A DNA stretch of 64,000 nt from Microbacterium sp. BH-3-3-3 (GTDB lineage: Bacteria > Actinomycetota > Actinomycetes > Actinomycetales > Microbacteriaceae). The DNA lies in NCBI RefSeq assembly GCF_007679045.1, contig NZ_VEFS01000003.1:293785-357784 (forward strand), given 5' to 3'. How positions within the stretch are numbered: the stretch's first letter is position 1; each line of letters opens with the position of its first letter. The position numbers and the translations under genes are program-made. Below are positions 43,439 to 52,992 of this stretch, piece after piece. The notes under the pieces were generated by a model. That model was not told where the DNA came from. It searched no databases and worked only from the letters and a program-made list of their open reading frames with translations.

Positions 43439-44212
43439 TCAGCCCGCCGAAATCCGTCGCTCGGGCGTGCCGTCGGGAGTCCACTGCAGCGCTTCGTCGC
43501 CATGGCCTAGGCCGATGGCGTGACCGGCGTGCAGCACGAGCACATCGGCATCCAGATCCTTCGGCGCATCGGCGTCGTTCGTGACGATCAGCGAGGCCAT
43601 CCCGCGCTCGTCACGGCGGCGCGTGATCGAGGCGCGGGCGGCTGCGCGCACCTCGAGGTCGAGGTTGGCGTACAGGTCGTCGGCGACGAACAGGCGCGGC
43701 TCGAGCACCAGGGCGCGAGCGAGCGCCACGCGCTGGCGCATGCCCGCGCTGAGCTCGTACGGATACTTCGGTGCCGTGCCCAGCGGAAGCTCCATCTCGT
43801 CGAGCAGCGTCGCCACGCGCACCGCGAGGGCACGCGTGTTGACCTTGCGGTCGCGGCTGGTGATCGGCTCGGCGATGACGTCTTGCACGGTCAGTCTCGA
43901 GGGGAGCGCTGCGCCGGCGCCCTGCGGCAGGTAGCCGGTGTGAAAGATCCACTCGCGTCGCGCCCGACCGGGACGCCGTGCGGAGATGCCGTGCACTCGC
44001 GCGTCGCCCCCGACCACGGTCAGTCCGTCGTCGGGGTGACCGGCCAGCAGCGAGACCAGCGAGGTCTTGCCCGAACCCGTGGCCCCCTGCACGATCAGGG
44101 TGTCGGCGGCGGGGAGGGTGAAGGTGATCCCGTCGATCACGCGCACCCCGCTTCGCGCGAGGGAGAGGTCGTCGGCGCGGAGGGCGACGTCGGTGTCGAG
44201 GTGCCGGGGCAT
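43439..44212 (-). CDS. Stand-alone ABC ATPase, oligopeptide-type, with altered Walker B
   Basis: 257 residues; ATG at 44212 has AAGGA 7 nt upstream. Walker A GATGSGKT (43-50), signature YELSAGMRQRVALARAL as in Opp/Dpp ATPases, Q-loop in TGYLPQG. Walker B reads LFVADDLYANLD: the catalytic Glu after Asp178 is Asp179, and the D-loop is NLD. No permease or binding protein adjoins; it follows dnaG by 69 bp. Asp in place of Glu usually slows ATP hydrolysis, so it may work as a slow switch or with a distant permease. Confidence 0.85.
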   Translation of the reverse strand: MPRHLDTDVALRADDLSLARSGVRVIDGITFTLPAADTLIVQGATGSGKTSLVSLLAGHPDDGLTVVGGDARVHGISARRPGRARREWIFHTGYLPQGAGAALPSRLTVQDVIAEPITSRDRKVNTRALAVRVATLLDEMELPLGTAPKYPYELSAGMRQRVALARALVLEPRLFVADDLYANLDLEVRAAARASITRRRDERGMASLIVTNDADAPKDLDADVLVLHAGHAIGLGHGDEALQWTPDGTPERRISAG

Positions 44213-44281
44213 TCCTTCATCCTTGCCCACGGAGGGGGCGGATGCCAGCCGTTGCGCCCGCGGGTCGTTCGCGGTTCCGCG

Positions 44282-46123
44282 TCAGGATGCGATCAGGCGC
44301 TGCCGGTCGGCGTCGAGCTCCCGCAGCTGCAGGCCGAGGTTGCGTCCCTCTTCGGAACCCGGCGCGACGCGCTGGATTCCGCGCACCAGCTCGGCCTTCT
44401 GCCGCTCGATCTCGCGCAGCAGCACGCCCCGCGCGAGGTCGTTGGCCGCCACGACCGCACCCTCTTCGGTGCGCGCGGGGAACGCGGCCGTGAGCAGCTC
44501 GACGGCGAGCGTGCGGAACGGCTCGCGCACGGCCTCGACCGCGGTGACCGCCCAGCCGGGTTGGGAGAGGTCGGTGGATGCCAGCGCTGCGCGCACGGCC
44601 TCGAGAGCCGGGTGCCCGAACGGCGTCTGTAGGGCGCGGAGGAACAGGTCGGGCTCGATGCGGTGCCCGTACTGCAGGAAGGCCATCATGGCACCCCGCT
44701 CGAGCGCGACGTCACGCGTGTTGGGCAACGAGGCCATGGTCACCGACACCGCGACGGGGGCGGCGGTCTCTCCGCCTCGCTGCGCGTCGCGCTTCTCGGC
44801 ACGGTCGGCGCCCCGGGCCGCGCGCTCGACGGCCGACTGCACCTCGGGCATGTCGAGACCGAGGCGGCGCGCGAGCACGCGTACGTAGCCCGGGCGGAGC
44901 GCGGGGTCACGGATGTCGGCCACGATCGGCGCCGCCGCGCGCAGGGCGCCGGCCCGACCCTCGACGCTGGAGAGGTCGAAGTCTTTGAGGCGCTGATCGA
45001 TGACGAACTCGAACATCGGCGCCTTGTTGTCCATCAGCGCGCGCACGGCTCCGTCGCCGCGCTGCAGGCGCAGGTCGCACGGGTCGAGGCCCTCGGGGGC
45101 GACGGCGACGTACGTCTGCGCGGCGAACCGCTTCTCGTCGGCGAAGGCGCGCAGCGCCGCCTTCTGCCCGGCGGCATCCGGATCGAAGGTGAAGACGACC
45201 TCGCCCGACGAGCTGTCATCGCCCATCACCCGCCGGAGCACGGTGATGTGGTCGCTGCCGAAGGCGGTGCCGCACGAGGCGATCGCCGTGGTGATGCCCG
45301 CGAGGTGGCACGCCATGACGTCGGTGTAACCCTCGACCACGACGACCCGGTGCGAGCGCGAGATGTCGCGCTTGGCCAGGTCGAGGCCGTAGAGCACCTG
45401 CGCCTTCTTGTAGATCGGCGTCTCGGGGGTGTTGAGGTACTTCGGGCCCTGGTCGTCGTCGTACAGCTTGCGCGCCCCGAAGCCGATGACCTGTCCGGTG
45501 ATGTCGCGGATGGGCCAGACGAGGCGCCCGCGGAAGCGGTCGTAGACGCCGCGCTGCCCCTGGGACACGAGCCCCGCCTGCAGCAGCTCGTCGCGGGTGA
45601 ACTTCTCGGCCAGTAGGTTATCCATGAGGTGCGACCAGCCCTTGGGGGCGTAGCCCACACCGAAGTGGGCGGCGGCACCGGCGTCGAAGCCGCGATCGCC
45701 GAGGAAGCGGCGGCCCGTGTCGGCCTCGGGCGTCATGAGCTGGGCGCGGAAGTACTCCGCCGCCGCGGCGTTCGCGGCGTACAGGCGCGAGCGGCCGGTC
45801 GTCTCGGGCGCGGGCCCACCGTCTTCGTAGTGCAGCGTGAAGCCGACGCGCGCGGCCATGCGCTCGACGGCCTCGGTGAACGAGACGTGGTCCATCGCCC
45901 GCAGGAACGAGTAGACGTCGCCCGATTCGCCGCAGCCGAAGCAGTGGTAGTACCCGACCTGCGGGCGCACGTGGAAGCTCGGGCTCCGCTCGTCGTGGAA
46001 GGGGCACAGGCCCTTCATCGACCCGACGCCGGCCGACTTCAGCGCGACGCGCTCACCGACGACGTCGGCGATGTTGACCCGCGCCTTGACCTCGTCGACG
46101 TCGGACTGGCGGATGCGGGGCAT
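44282..46123 (-). CDS. dnaG: DNA primase
   Basis: 613 residues. N-terminal CHC2 zinc finger (CPFHDERSPSF then YHCFGCGESGD, about 40-68), catalytic core with TOPRIM Glu/Asp motif (VVVEGYTDVMA and FDPDAAG), and a C-terminal helicase-binding region. It makes RNA primers with DnaB. Its ATG shares one base with the dgt stop (TGATG), an arrangement common in Actinobacteria. Confidence 0.96.
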   Translation of the reverse strand: MPRIRQSDVDEVKARVNIADVVGERVALKSAGVGSMKGLCPFHDERSPSFHVRPQVGYYHCFGCGESGDVYSFLRAMDHVSFTEAVERMAARVGFTLHYEDGGPAPETTGRSRLYAANAAAAEYFRAQLMTPEADTGRRFLGDRGFDAGAAAHFGVGYAPKGWSHLMDNLLAEKFTRDELLQAGLVSQGQRGVYDRFRGRLVWPIRDITGQVIGFGARKLYDDDQGPKYLNTPETPIYKKAQVLYGLDLAKRDISRSHRVVVVEGYTDVMACHLAGITTAIASCGTAFGSDHITVLRRVMGDDSSSGEVVFTFDPDAAGQKAALRAFADEKRFAAQTYVAVAPEGLDPCDLRLQRGDGAVRALMDNKAPMFEFVIDQRLKDFDLSSVEGRAGALRAAAPIVADIRDPALRPGYVRVLARRLGLDMPEVQSAVERAARGADRAEKRDAQRGGETAAPVAVSVTMASLPNTRDVALERGAMMAFLQYGHRIEPDLFLRALQTPFGHPALEAVRAALASTDLSQPGWAVTAVEAVREPFRTLAVELLTAAFPARTEEGAVVAANDLARGVLLREIERQKAELVRGIQRVAPGSEEGRNLGLQLRELDADRQRLIAS

Positions 46124-47457
46124 CAGGCATCCGCTCCTCGGGCCGCGCGGGCGCCGGGAGCCCAGACGCCGAGCTCAGCGGCATCCACTTCTCCGACGAG
46201 TCGGCCGTGCCACGCGATCGCGAGCTGGTCGGTGAGGCTCGCGACCTGGTCGACCACGACCCGCCGGCGCGCGGCGTCGTCGGTGGCCGCGGCGAAGTCG
46301 GGGGCGTGCAGGGCGTCGAGCGCGCCGGGGTTTTCCCACAGGGCGGATGCCAGGCGCTTGAGCACGTGGCGCTGCTCGCGGTACAGCACCTTGCGGCCGT
46401 CGATCGACACGACTGTCGCACCGATGATGCCCTTGAGCACCGCCATCTCGACCTCGACCTCGGCTGGCACGATGACGTGGGCGCGGTAGCGGGTGAGCTC
46501 GTCGGCGGGGTAGGCCTCGCGCGTGGCCGCGGTGGCGGCGCGGGCGAAGCGGCCGATGAGGTCGGAGGTGAGGTTCTTCAGCCGCGCGAGGGCGGGGCGC
46601 GTGCCGTCGAACGACGTGATCCACTCGGGCATGGCCATGAGGCGCTCGAGGCCCGCGGCGAGGTCGTCGCGCACGAAGTCGTAGCCGACCCAGCGCTGGA
46701 TCGCGTCGAGCAGCCCCTCGCGACCGACGCGCGACGCGAGGCGGGCGGGGTCGACGTAGCGGTTGACCATCGCGTCTTCGAAGTCGTGCACCGAATAGGC
46801 GATGTCGTCGGAGAGGTCCATGACCTCTGCCTCGATGCAGCGCTGGCGGGCGGGGGCGCCGCCGCGCATCCAGTGGAACACCGGCTCGTCGTCGGGGTAC
46901 ACGCCGAACTTCAGGCGACCGCCCGGGTCGGGCACGGGCTCGTCGACCGTCCAGGGGTACTTGCACGTGGCGTCGAGGCTCGCGCGCGTGAGGTTGAGGC
47001 CGTACGGCTCGCCGTCGGCGCCGAACGACTTCGGCTCGAGGCGCGTGAGGATGCGCAGGGTCTGCGCGTTGCCCTCGAAGCCGCCGATGTTCTCGGCCCA
47101 CTCGTTGAGCGCGCGTTCGCCGTTGTGGCCGAAGGGCGGGTGACCCAGGTCGTGGCTCAGGCACGCCGTGTCGACGACGTCGGGCGACAGCTGCAGCGCC
47201 GTCGCGAGCTCGCGACCCACCTGCGCGACCTCGAGCGAGTGCGTGAGGCGGTTGCGGGCGAAGTCGGCGGGGCTCGCGGGGCTCAGCACCTGGGTCTTCG
47301 CGGCGAGGCGCCGCAGCGCCGCGGAGTGCAGCACGCGGGCGCGGTCTCGCGCGAAGTCGTCGCGCTGGGAGCGGTGGTTCTCGACGTGGAAGCGCGCCGC
47401 GTCGACGTCGTCGTAGCCGAGCGGTCGGGCGACCGTCGGCGACGCCTCAACCGCCAC
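46123..47457 (-). CDS. dgt: Deoxyguanosinetriphosphate triphosphohydrolase-like protein
   Basis: About 444 residues from the GTG at 47457; the frame is open to 47916 but that part is a shadow of dus. HD-domain metal motif: RLTHSLEV (His) with CLSHDLGHPPFGHNGE (His-Asp), then Asp of MDLSDDIAYSVHD. Hydrolyses dNTPs to nucleosides and triphosphate. The start overlaps the dus stop by 11 bp and the stop overlaps dnaG, giving a tight dus-dgt-dnaG operon. Confidence 0.93.
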   Translation of the reverse strand: MAVEASPTVARPLGYDDVDAARFHVENHRSQRDDFARDRARVLHSAALRRLAAKTQVLSPASPADFARNRLTHSLEVAQVGRELATALQLSPDVVDTACLSHDLGHPPFGHNGERALNEWAENIGGFEGNAQTLRILTRLEPKSFGADGEPYGLNLTRASLDATCKYPWTVDEPVPDPGGRLKFGVYPDDEPVFHWMRGGAPARQRCIEAEVMDLSDDIAYSVHDFEDAMVNRYVDPARLASRVGREGLLDAIQRWVGYDFVRDDLAAGLERLMAMPEWITSFDGTRPALARLKNLTSDLIGRFARAATAATREAYPADELTRYRAHVIVPAEVEVEMAVLKGIIGATVVSIDGRKVLYREQRHVLKRLASALWENPGALDALHAPDFAAATDDAARRRVVVDQVASLTDQLAIAWHGRLVGEVDAAELGVWAPGARAARGADA

Positions 47458-48613
47458 TGTGGTGCAACTCCGCGTCGGCGAGGGCGCGACCGGCATCGTG
47501 GCCGATCTCGCGGGAGTCGAGCCAGCCGTCGGGCAGGGCCGGGCGCTTGGGCGTGCCGGCGCGACCGCGCTGCCCCTCGGCCGCGGCGCCCGGGTACGGG
47601 GCGTCGAGCTCCATCGTGGCCAGCAGCTCGTCGATCTCGTCGAGGGTCGACGCGGTCGCGAGGCTCGCGCGCAGCTCGCCGCCGACGGGGTAGCCCTTGA
47701 AGTACCACGCGACGTGCTTGCGGATGTCACGGCATCCGCGCCCCTCGTCTTCGAAGAACTCCACGAGCAGCTCGGCGTGGCGGCGGAAGGCCTTCGCGAC
47801 GAAACCGAGCGTGGCGTCGACGGGCTCGCCGTGGGCGGCTCCCGGGCCACCCAGCGCGCGCGCCAGGTCGCCGAAGAGCCACGGACGACCGAGGCAGCCG
47901 CGACCGACGACGACACCGTCGCAGCCGGTCTCGTCCATCATGCGCACGGCGTCGTCGGCCGACCAGATGTCGCCGTTGCCCAGCACGGGAACGCTCGTGA
48001 CCGTCTCTTTCAGCTTCGTGATCGCCGCCCAGTCGGCCTGGCCGGAGTAGAACTCGGATGCCGTGCGGGCGTGCAGCGCGATGGAGGAGACCCCCGCGCC
48101 CTCGGCGATGCGCCCGGCCTCGAGGTAGGTGAGGTGGTCGGCATCGATGCCCTTGCGCATCTTGATGGTCAGCGGCTTGTCGCCCGCCGCCTTCACCGCG
48201 CGCTCGACGATCTCGCGGAACAGCGAGGTCTTCCACGGCAGGGCCGCTCCCCCGCCGCGACGCGTGACCTTGGGTACGGGGCAGCCGAAGTTGAGGTCGA
48301 TGTGGTCGGCGTGGTCTTCGGCCACGATCATCTGCACGGCCGCCTCGACGGTGGCCGGGTCGACGCCGTAGAGCTGGATCGAGCGCGGGGTCTCGGACTC
48401 GTGGTGGCGGATGAGCCGCATCGTGGTGTCGTTGCGTTCGACGAGCGCGCGCGTCGTGATCATCTCGCTCACGTACAGACCGGCACCGTATTCGCGACAC
48501 AGGCGTCGGAACGCCGTGTTCGTGATGCCGGCCATGGGAGCGAGCACGACGGGAGCGTCGAGTTCGATGTTGCCGATGCGGAGCGTCCGCGCCGGAGCCA
48601 ATGCCGTATTCAC
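47447..48613 (-). CDS. dus: tRNA-dihydrouridine synthase
   Basis: 388 residues from the GTG at 48613 (GGGAGAATGGA upstream). FMN TIM barrel: APMAGITNTAFRRL, QLYGVDP, DLNFGCPVPKVTRRGGGAAL with the catalytic Cys, and GNGDIW. Closest to DusB-like enzymes. First gene of the dus-dgt-dnaG run. Confidence 0.95.
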   Translation of the reverse strand: MNTALAPARTLRIGNIELDAPVVLAPMAGITNTAFRRLCREYGAGLYVSEMITTRALVERNDTTMRLIRHHESETPRSIQLYGVDPATVEAAVQMIVAEDHADHIDLNFGCPVPKVTRRGGGAALPWKTSLFREIVERAVKAAGDKPLTIKMRKGIDADHLTYLEAGRIAEGAGVSSIALHARTASEFYSGQADWAAITKLKETVTSVPVLGNGDIWSADDAVRMMDETGCDGVVVGRGCLGRPWLFGDLARALGGPGAAHGEPVDATLGFVAKAFRRHAELLVEFFEDEGRGCRDIRKHVAWYFKGYPVGGELRASLATASTLDEIDELLATMELDAPYPGAAAEGQRGRAGTPKRPALPDGWLDSREIGHDAGRALADAELHHSGG

Positions 48614-48695
48614 AGTTCCATTCTCCCAGACGGTCGCACGCACGGGTGCCCGCCCCCGAACGGATCGGGAACGGGCACCGGTTGTGCAGAAGGGG

Positions 48696-49379
48696 TCACG
48701 CGTCGGCGGTCTCGGCGACCTCGCGACGCTCGCTCCACACCTGGCGGGCGATCTGGCTGAAGGCCTCGACCGGCTGCGCGCCGCTCACGCCGTACTTTCC
48801 GTCGATGACGAAGAAGGGGACGCCGGTGATTCCGAACTGGCGGGCCTGCTCCTGGTCGGCGCGCACGGCGGCGCGGAAGCGCTGCGACGAGAGGGCTTCG
48901 CGGGCCTCGGCCTCGTCGAGACCGACCTCGACGGCGAGGGCGATGAGGTCGTCGTCGCGACCCACGTGCTTGCCCTCGAGGAAGTACGCCGACATGAGCA
49001 CCTCGGCGAGCTCGAGCTGCTTGCCGTTCTCCTTCGCGAAGTGCAGCAATTCGTGCGCCTTCACGGTGTTGGTGTGCTTGAGGATGTCGAAGCGGTACGC
49101 GAGCCCGGCATCGGCGGCGACGCCGGTGACGCGGTCGAGCATCTCGCGCGCGGACTCGGGCGAGATGCCCTTGTGCTGCGAGAGGTAGTCGACCTCTCCC
49201 CCGTCGAAGTCCTCGGGGGTGTCAGGCGAGAGCTCGTACGAGTGGTACTCGATCTCGACGACCGGAGCGTCGTCGTCGGCGGCCGTGGCGGCCAGGCCGT
49301 TCTCGAGGTTCCGCTTGCCGATGTAGCACCAGGGGCAGGCGATGTCACTCCACACGTCGATCTTGATGGCATCCGTCAT
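48696..49379 (-). CDS. DsbA-family (FrnE-like) oxidoreductase
   Basis: 227 residues from the ATG at 49379 (GAGAGG 9 nt upstream). Thioredoxin fold with active site CPWCY, all-helical insertion, and cis-Pro in FGITGVPFFVIDGKYGVSGAQ (abbreviated). No signal peptide, so cytoplasmic like FrnE of Deinococcus, with thiol or polyketide isomerase-like roles proposed. Confidence 0.92.
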   Translation of the reverse strand: MTDAIKIDVWSDIACPWCYIGKRNLENGLAATAADDDAPVVEIEYHSYELSPDTPEDFDGGEVDYLSQHKGISPESAREMLDRVTGVAADAGLAYRFDILKHTNTVKAHELLHFAKENGKQLELAEVLMSAYFLEGKHVGRDDDLIALAVEVGLDEAEAREALSSQRFRAAVRADQEQARQFGITGVPFFVIDGKYGVSGAQPVEAFSQIARQVWSERREVAETADA

Positions 49380-49469
49380 ATCGCGTGCAACCTCTCGGAT
49401 CATTGATCTATTCCGTCAACGGCATCCATCGGTGCCTCCGAATATTCTCGCGCTCCGGATGCCGAGACG

Positions 49470-50270
49470 CTACGGCACCGCGGGACCGGTGTAGTCGGCG
49501 AGCAGCGGAGGAGGCAGGGGGCCTTTGATGCGTCGGCCCGACCCGGTCTCCTCCCACGCGTGGGCGAGGATGCCGACGGATCGCGCCAGCACGAAGAGTC
49601 CTCGCGCGAGCTCGGGCTCGACGCCGAGCTCGCCGTACACGATCGCCGAGATGCCGTCGATGTTCATCGGCACACGGCGCGACGACAGCGCCTTCTCGAT
49701 CGCGAGACCCGCGCGCAGGTGGTCGCCGGAGACGGCCCCGGATGCCACGGCGTCCTCCACGAGGGCGAGGAGCGGATCGCGGCGCGGATCGACCGGATGG
49801 AAGCGATGCCCGAACCCGGGGACGAACGCTTTTCGCGCGCGGTGCTGCGCGAGCTCTTCGGCGGCGAGGTCGTCGAGGCGGCGCCCCTCGTCGACGTGCG
49901 CCCGGACCATGCGGTTGAGCATCGCGACGCACTGCTGACCGGCACCGCCGTGGGTGTCGCCGAGCACGTTGATGCCGTTCGCCATGGCCGAGTTGATGCC
50001 GACGCCGCAGGTGGCTGCCATCCGTGCGCTCGCGATCGACGGCGCCTGGGGCCCATGATCGACGCTGGCCACGAGCGTCGCCTCGAGCAGGCGTCCGCGC
50101 TTCGGGTCGAGATCCTCGCCGGTGACCATCAACCAGATGGTCTCGACGAACCCCGCTGTGCGGATGAGATCCTGCACGGGTCGACCGCGGAAGGCGATCT
50201 CCCCCGGCTGGATGCGGGTGATGGCGGTCGCCCACCACGCGGTGACGGGGGCCAGCTGATCGTCGCTCAT
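49470..50270 (-). CDS. Citrate-synthase-fold citryl-CoA lyase-like protein
   Basis: 266 residues, the size of citryl-CoA lyases rather than full citrate synthase (~430). The three citrate-synthase catalytic residues are all recognisable: His in GDTHGGAGQQ, His in GFGHRFHPVD and Asp in PMNIDGISAIVYGELG. It should cleave citryl-CoA or a homologue (citramalyl-, methylcitryl-CoA) to acetyl-CoA (or acyl-CoA) plus a 2-oxoacid. Its ATG overlaps the CoA-transferase stop. Last gene of the tctC-tctB-tctA-CoA-transferase operon. Confidence 0.85.
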   Translation of the reverse strand: MSDDQLAPVTAWWATAITRIQPGEIAFRGRPVQDLIRTAGFVETIWLMVTGEDLDPKRGRLLEATLVASVDHGPQAPSIASARMAATCGVGINSAMANGINVLGDTHGGAGQQCVAMLNRMVRAHVDEGRRLDDLAAEELAQHRARKAFVPGFGHRFHPVDPRRDPLLALVEDAVASGAVSGDHLRAGLAIEKALSSRRVPMNIDGISAIVYGELGVEPELARGLFVLARSVGILAHAWEETGSGRRIKGPLPPPLLADYTGPAVP

Positions 50271-51484
50271 ACGGCGCCTTCCTCGTGCAGGGCGGCGACC
50301 TCGTCGGCGGTGTAGCCGAGGGCAGCCAGGATCTCGTCGGTGTGCTCGCCGAGCAGAGGCGGGGCGGTGACGGGCGCGGAAGGAACCCCGTCGATCCGGA
50401 TGCCGTTGCCCAGGACGCGCAGCGGTTCGTCGCCGCCGCCCGGGAAGGGCAGCTCGTGAACGAGTCCGCGCTCGCGGATCTGGGGACTGCGGAGCATCTC
50501 GTCGACGCGGAGGACGGCCGCTGCGGGCACCCCCGCCGAGCTCAGCACGTCTTCCCACTCCGTGGCAGACCGTGCCGCCAGCGCCGCTTCGAGCTCGGCG
50601 GTCAGTGCTGCCCGATGCGCCTTGCGGCTCTCGCGTTCGGCGAAGCGCTCGTCGGCGACGAGGTCGGGCCGATCGACAAGGGTGCACAGCACCTCGAACT
50701 GCTCCTGCTTGTTGGCGGCGATGTTGAGCATGCCGTCACCGGTCGCGAAGGCCCCCGAGGGGGCGGCCGTTCCGTTGTCGTTGCCCAGCGGGCGCGGCTC
50801 GTGACCGTCGACGAGCAGGTTCGACACCACCCAGCCCATCGCGGTGACCGCGGTTTCGAGCATCGAGACATCGATCACCGCGCCCACTCCGGTACGGGCG
50901 CGCCCGGCGAGCGCGCTCGAGATCGCGAACGCCGCCGCGAGCCCGCCGATCGTGTCGGCGAGCGGGAAGCCCGCGCGCAACGGCCCCGTCTCGTCGGTGC
51001 CGGTCACGCTCATCATCCCCGAGTACCCCTGGATGATCTGGTCGTACGCCGGCTTCGTACGCATGGGGCCGGTCTGGCCGAATCCCGACACCTGGCACAG
51101 GATGAGGCGGGAGTTCAGTGCGCGCAGGGCATCCCACCCGAACCCCAGCCGCTCGAGCACGCCGGGACGGAAGTTCTCGACGAGCACGTCGGCCGTCGCC
51201 ACCAACCGACGGAGGGCTTCGGCGCCGCCGGGCGTCTTCAGGTCGAGCGTGATCGATCGCTTCTGCGCGTTCTGCGCCAGGAACGAGATGCCCAGCAGCT
51301 GGGCGTTCAGCTCGGCCGACGTCCCGAGGCGGCGGGCCAGGTCGCCGCCGTCGGGGGTCTCCACCTTGATGACGTCGGCGCCCATCAGCGCCAACTGGTA
51401 GGCCGCGTAGGGGCCCGCCAGCACGTTCGTCAGGTCGAGGACGGTCACTCCCGCCAGGGGCCCCGACGCCGTGGCATCCGTCAT
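50267..51484 (-). CDS. CaiB/BaiF (family III) CoA-transferase
   Basis: 405 residues. N-terminal PLAGVTVLDLTNVLAGPYAAYQL, MGADVIKVETPDGGD, VENFRPGVLERLG, and the catalytic Asp in PAYDQIIQGYSGMM. It moves CoA onto a carboxylic acid from a donor such as succinyl- or acetyl-CoA. ATGA overlap with tctA and with the following lyase. By position its acceptor is the acid imported by TctABC. Confidence 0.93.
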   Translation of the reverse strand: MTDATASGPLAGVTVLDLTNVLAGPYAAYQLALMGADVIKVETPDGGDLARRLGTSAELNAQLLGISFLAQNAQKRSITLDLKTPGGAEALRRLVATADVLVENFRPGVLERLGFGWDALRALNSRLILCQVSGFGQTGPMRTKPAYDQIIQGYSGMMSVTGTDETGPLRAGFPLADTIGGLAAAFAISSALAGRARTGVGAVIDVSMLETAVTAMGWVVSNLLVDGHEPRPLGNDNGTAAPSGAFATGDGMLNIAANKQEQFEVLCTLVDRPDLVADERFAERESRKAHRAALTAELEAALAARSATEWEDVLSSAGVPAAAVLRVDEMLRSPQIRERGLVHELPFPGGGDEPLRVLGNGIRIDGVPSAPVTAPPLLGEHTDEILAALGYTADEVAALHEEGAV

Positions 51485-52992
51485 GCGGCGACCCTCTGCT
51501 TCCGCGCCGCGCGCACCCTCGTGAAGACGACCCCCACGATGGCCAGGGCGAGCACCGCGTACAGCGTGATCGAGATGGGACTCGACACCAGGATGCCGGC
51601 GTCGCCCTCGCTGACCGCCATGGCGCGGCGGTACTCGGTCTCGGCCAGCGGCCCGAGGATGATCGCGATGAGCATCGGGGCGACCGGCAGACCGTAGCGG
51701 CGCATCAGGAAACCGAGCAGACCCACGACGAGGACGAGCACGAGGTCGAGGATCTTGCTGCTCGTGGCGTACACGCCCAGCATCGCGAACACCGTGATCC
51801 CGGCGTAGAGGTAGTGCTTGGGCACCTTCAGCAGCTTCGCCCACAGGGGTGCGAACGGCAGGTTCAGGATGAGCAGCACGACCATGCCGACGAAGAAGCT
51901 CGCCAGCAGCGCCCAGACCAGATCGGGCGCCCGCTCGAACAGCAGCGGTCCCGGCTGCAGACCGTACTGACGGAACGCCGCCAGGAGGATGGCGGCCGTC
52001 GCCGAGGTGGGCAGGCCGAGGGCGAGGAGGGCGCCCATGGCGGTACCGGCCGTGGCGTTTCCGGCGGCCTCGGGGCCGGCGACGCCCTGGATGGCTCCGC
52101 GGCCGAACATGGGCTTCTTGCGGCGAGCGTCGAGCTTGCGCTCCGTGCCGTAGGCCAGGAAGGTCGGCACCTCGGAGCCGCCGACGGGGATGATGCCGAA
52201 GGGCACGCCGATCGCCGTGCCGCGCAGCCACGCGGGCAGCGCCTGGCGGAGCTCGCGGAACGACAACCACAGGCGCCCGCTCGAGGCGAGCAGCTTCGTG
52301 TCGTCGGGGGTGCCGCGGCGTCCGGCGACGCTGAAGACCTCGCCGAGAGCGAGGAGGCCGACCGTGATCACCACGATGTCGATGCCGTCGAACAGCTCCG
52401 GAAGGCCGAACGTGAAGCGTGATGCGCCCGACGCTCCGTCGATGCCCACGACCGAGATCGCGAGGCCGATCGCCAGGGCCGCGAGGCCCCGCACCACTGA
52501 GTCGGTGACGACGGCCGAGATCGCCACGAAGGCGAAGACGGCGAGGGCGAGGTACTCGGCGGGGCCGAAGAGCGTTGCCAGCTCGGCGAGACGCGGGGCG
52601 AAGAACACCACGAGGATCGAGGCGATGATGCCGCCGATGAAGGCACCGATCGCAGAGGTCGCGAGGGCCTGCGCGGCGCGTCCGCTCTTGGCCATGCGAT
52701 GACCCTCGATGGAGCCCGCGATCGCGGTGCTGTTGCCGGGGGTGTTCATCAGGATGCCGGCGATGGAGTCTCCGAAGAGCCCACCGAACAGCACTCCGGC
52801 GAACATGATGAACGCGCCGATCGGGTCGAGCGAGAACGTGACGGGCAGCAGCAGCGCGACCGCCATCGCCGAGCCGAGGCCCGGCAGGACGCCGACCGCG
52901 GTGCCGAGGACGGCGCCGATGAGCACCCACAGCATGTTGATGGGGGTGAGGACGACGGCGAAGCCCTCCCCCAGGTTGACCAGCGCATCCAT
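51481..52992 (-). CDS. tctA: Tripartite tricarboxylate transporter, large permease TctA
   Basis: 503 residues, about 12 TM segments. Family signatures GVLPGLGSAMAVALLLP and GDSIAGILMNTPGNSTAIA, then GVPFGIIPVGGSEVPTFLAYGTE and GALLALGLPTSATAA in the second half. Sodium- or proton-driven uptake with TctC and TctB. ATG overlaps the tctB stop (TGATG). Confidence 0.95.
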   Translation of the reverse strand: MDALVNLGEGFAVVLTPINMLWVLIGAVLGTAVGVLPGLGSAMAVALLLPVTFSLDPIGAFIMFAGVLFGGLFGDSIAGILMNTPGNSTAIAGSIEGHRMAKSGRAAQALATSAIGAFIGGIIASILVVFFAPRLAELATLFGPAEYLALAVFAFVAISAVVTDSVVRGLAALAIGLAISVVGIDGASGASRFTFGLPELFDGIDIVVITVGLLALGEVFSVAGRRGTPDDTKLLASSGRLWLSFRELRQALPAWLRGTAIGVPFGIIPVGGSEVPTFLAYGTERKLDARRKKPMFGRGAIQGVAGPEAAGNATAGTAMGALLALGLPTSATAAILLAAFRQYGLQPGPLLFERAPDLVWALLASFFVGMVVLLILNLPFAPLWAKLLKVPKHYLYAGITVFAMLGVYATSSKILDLVLVLVVGLLGFLMRRYGLPVAPMLIAIILGPLAETEYRRAMAVSEGDAGILVSSPISITLYAVLALAIVGVVFTRVRAARKQRVAA

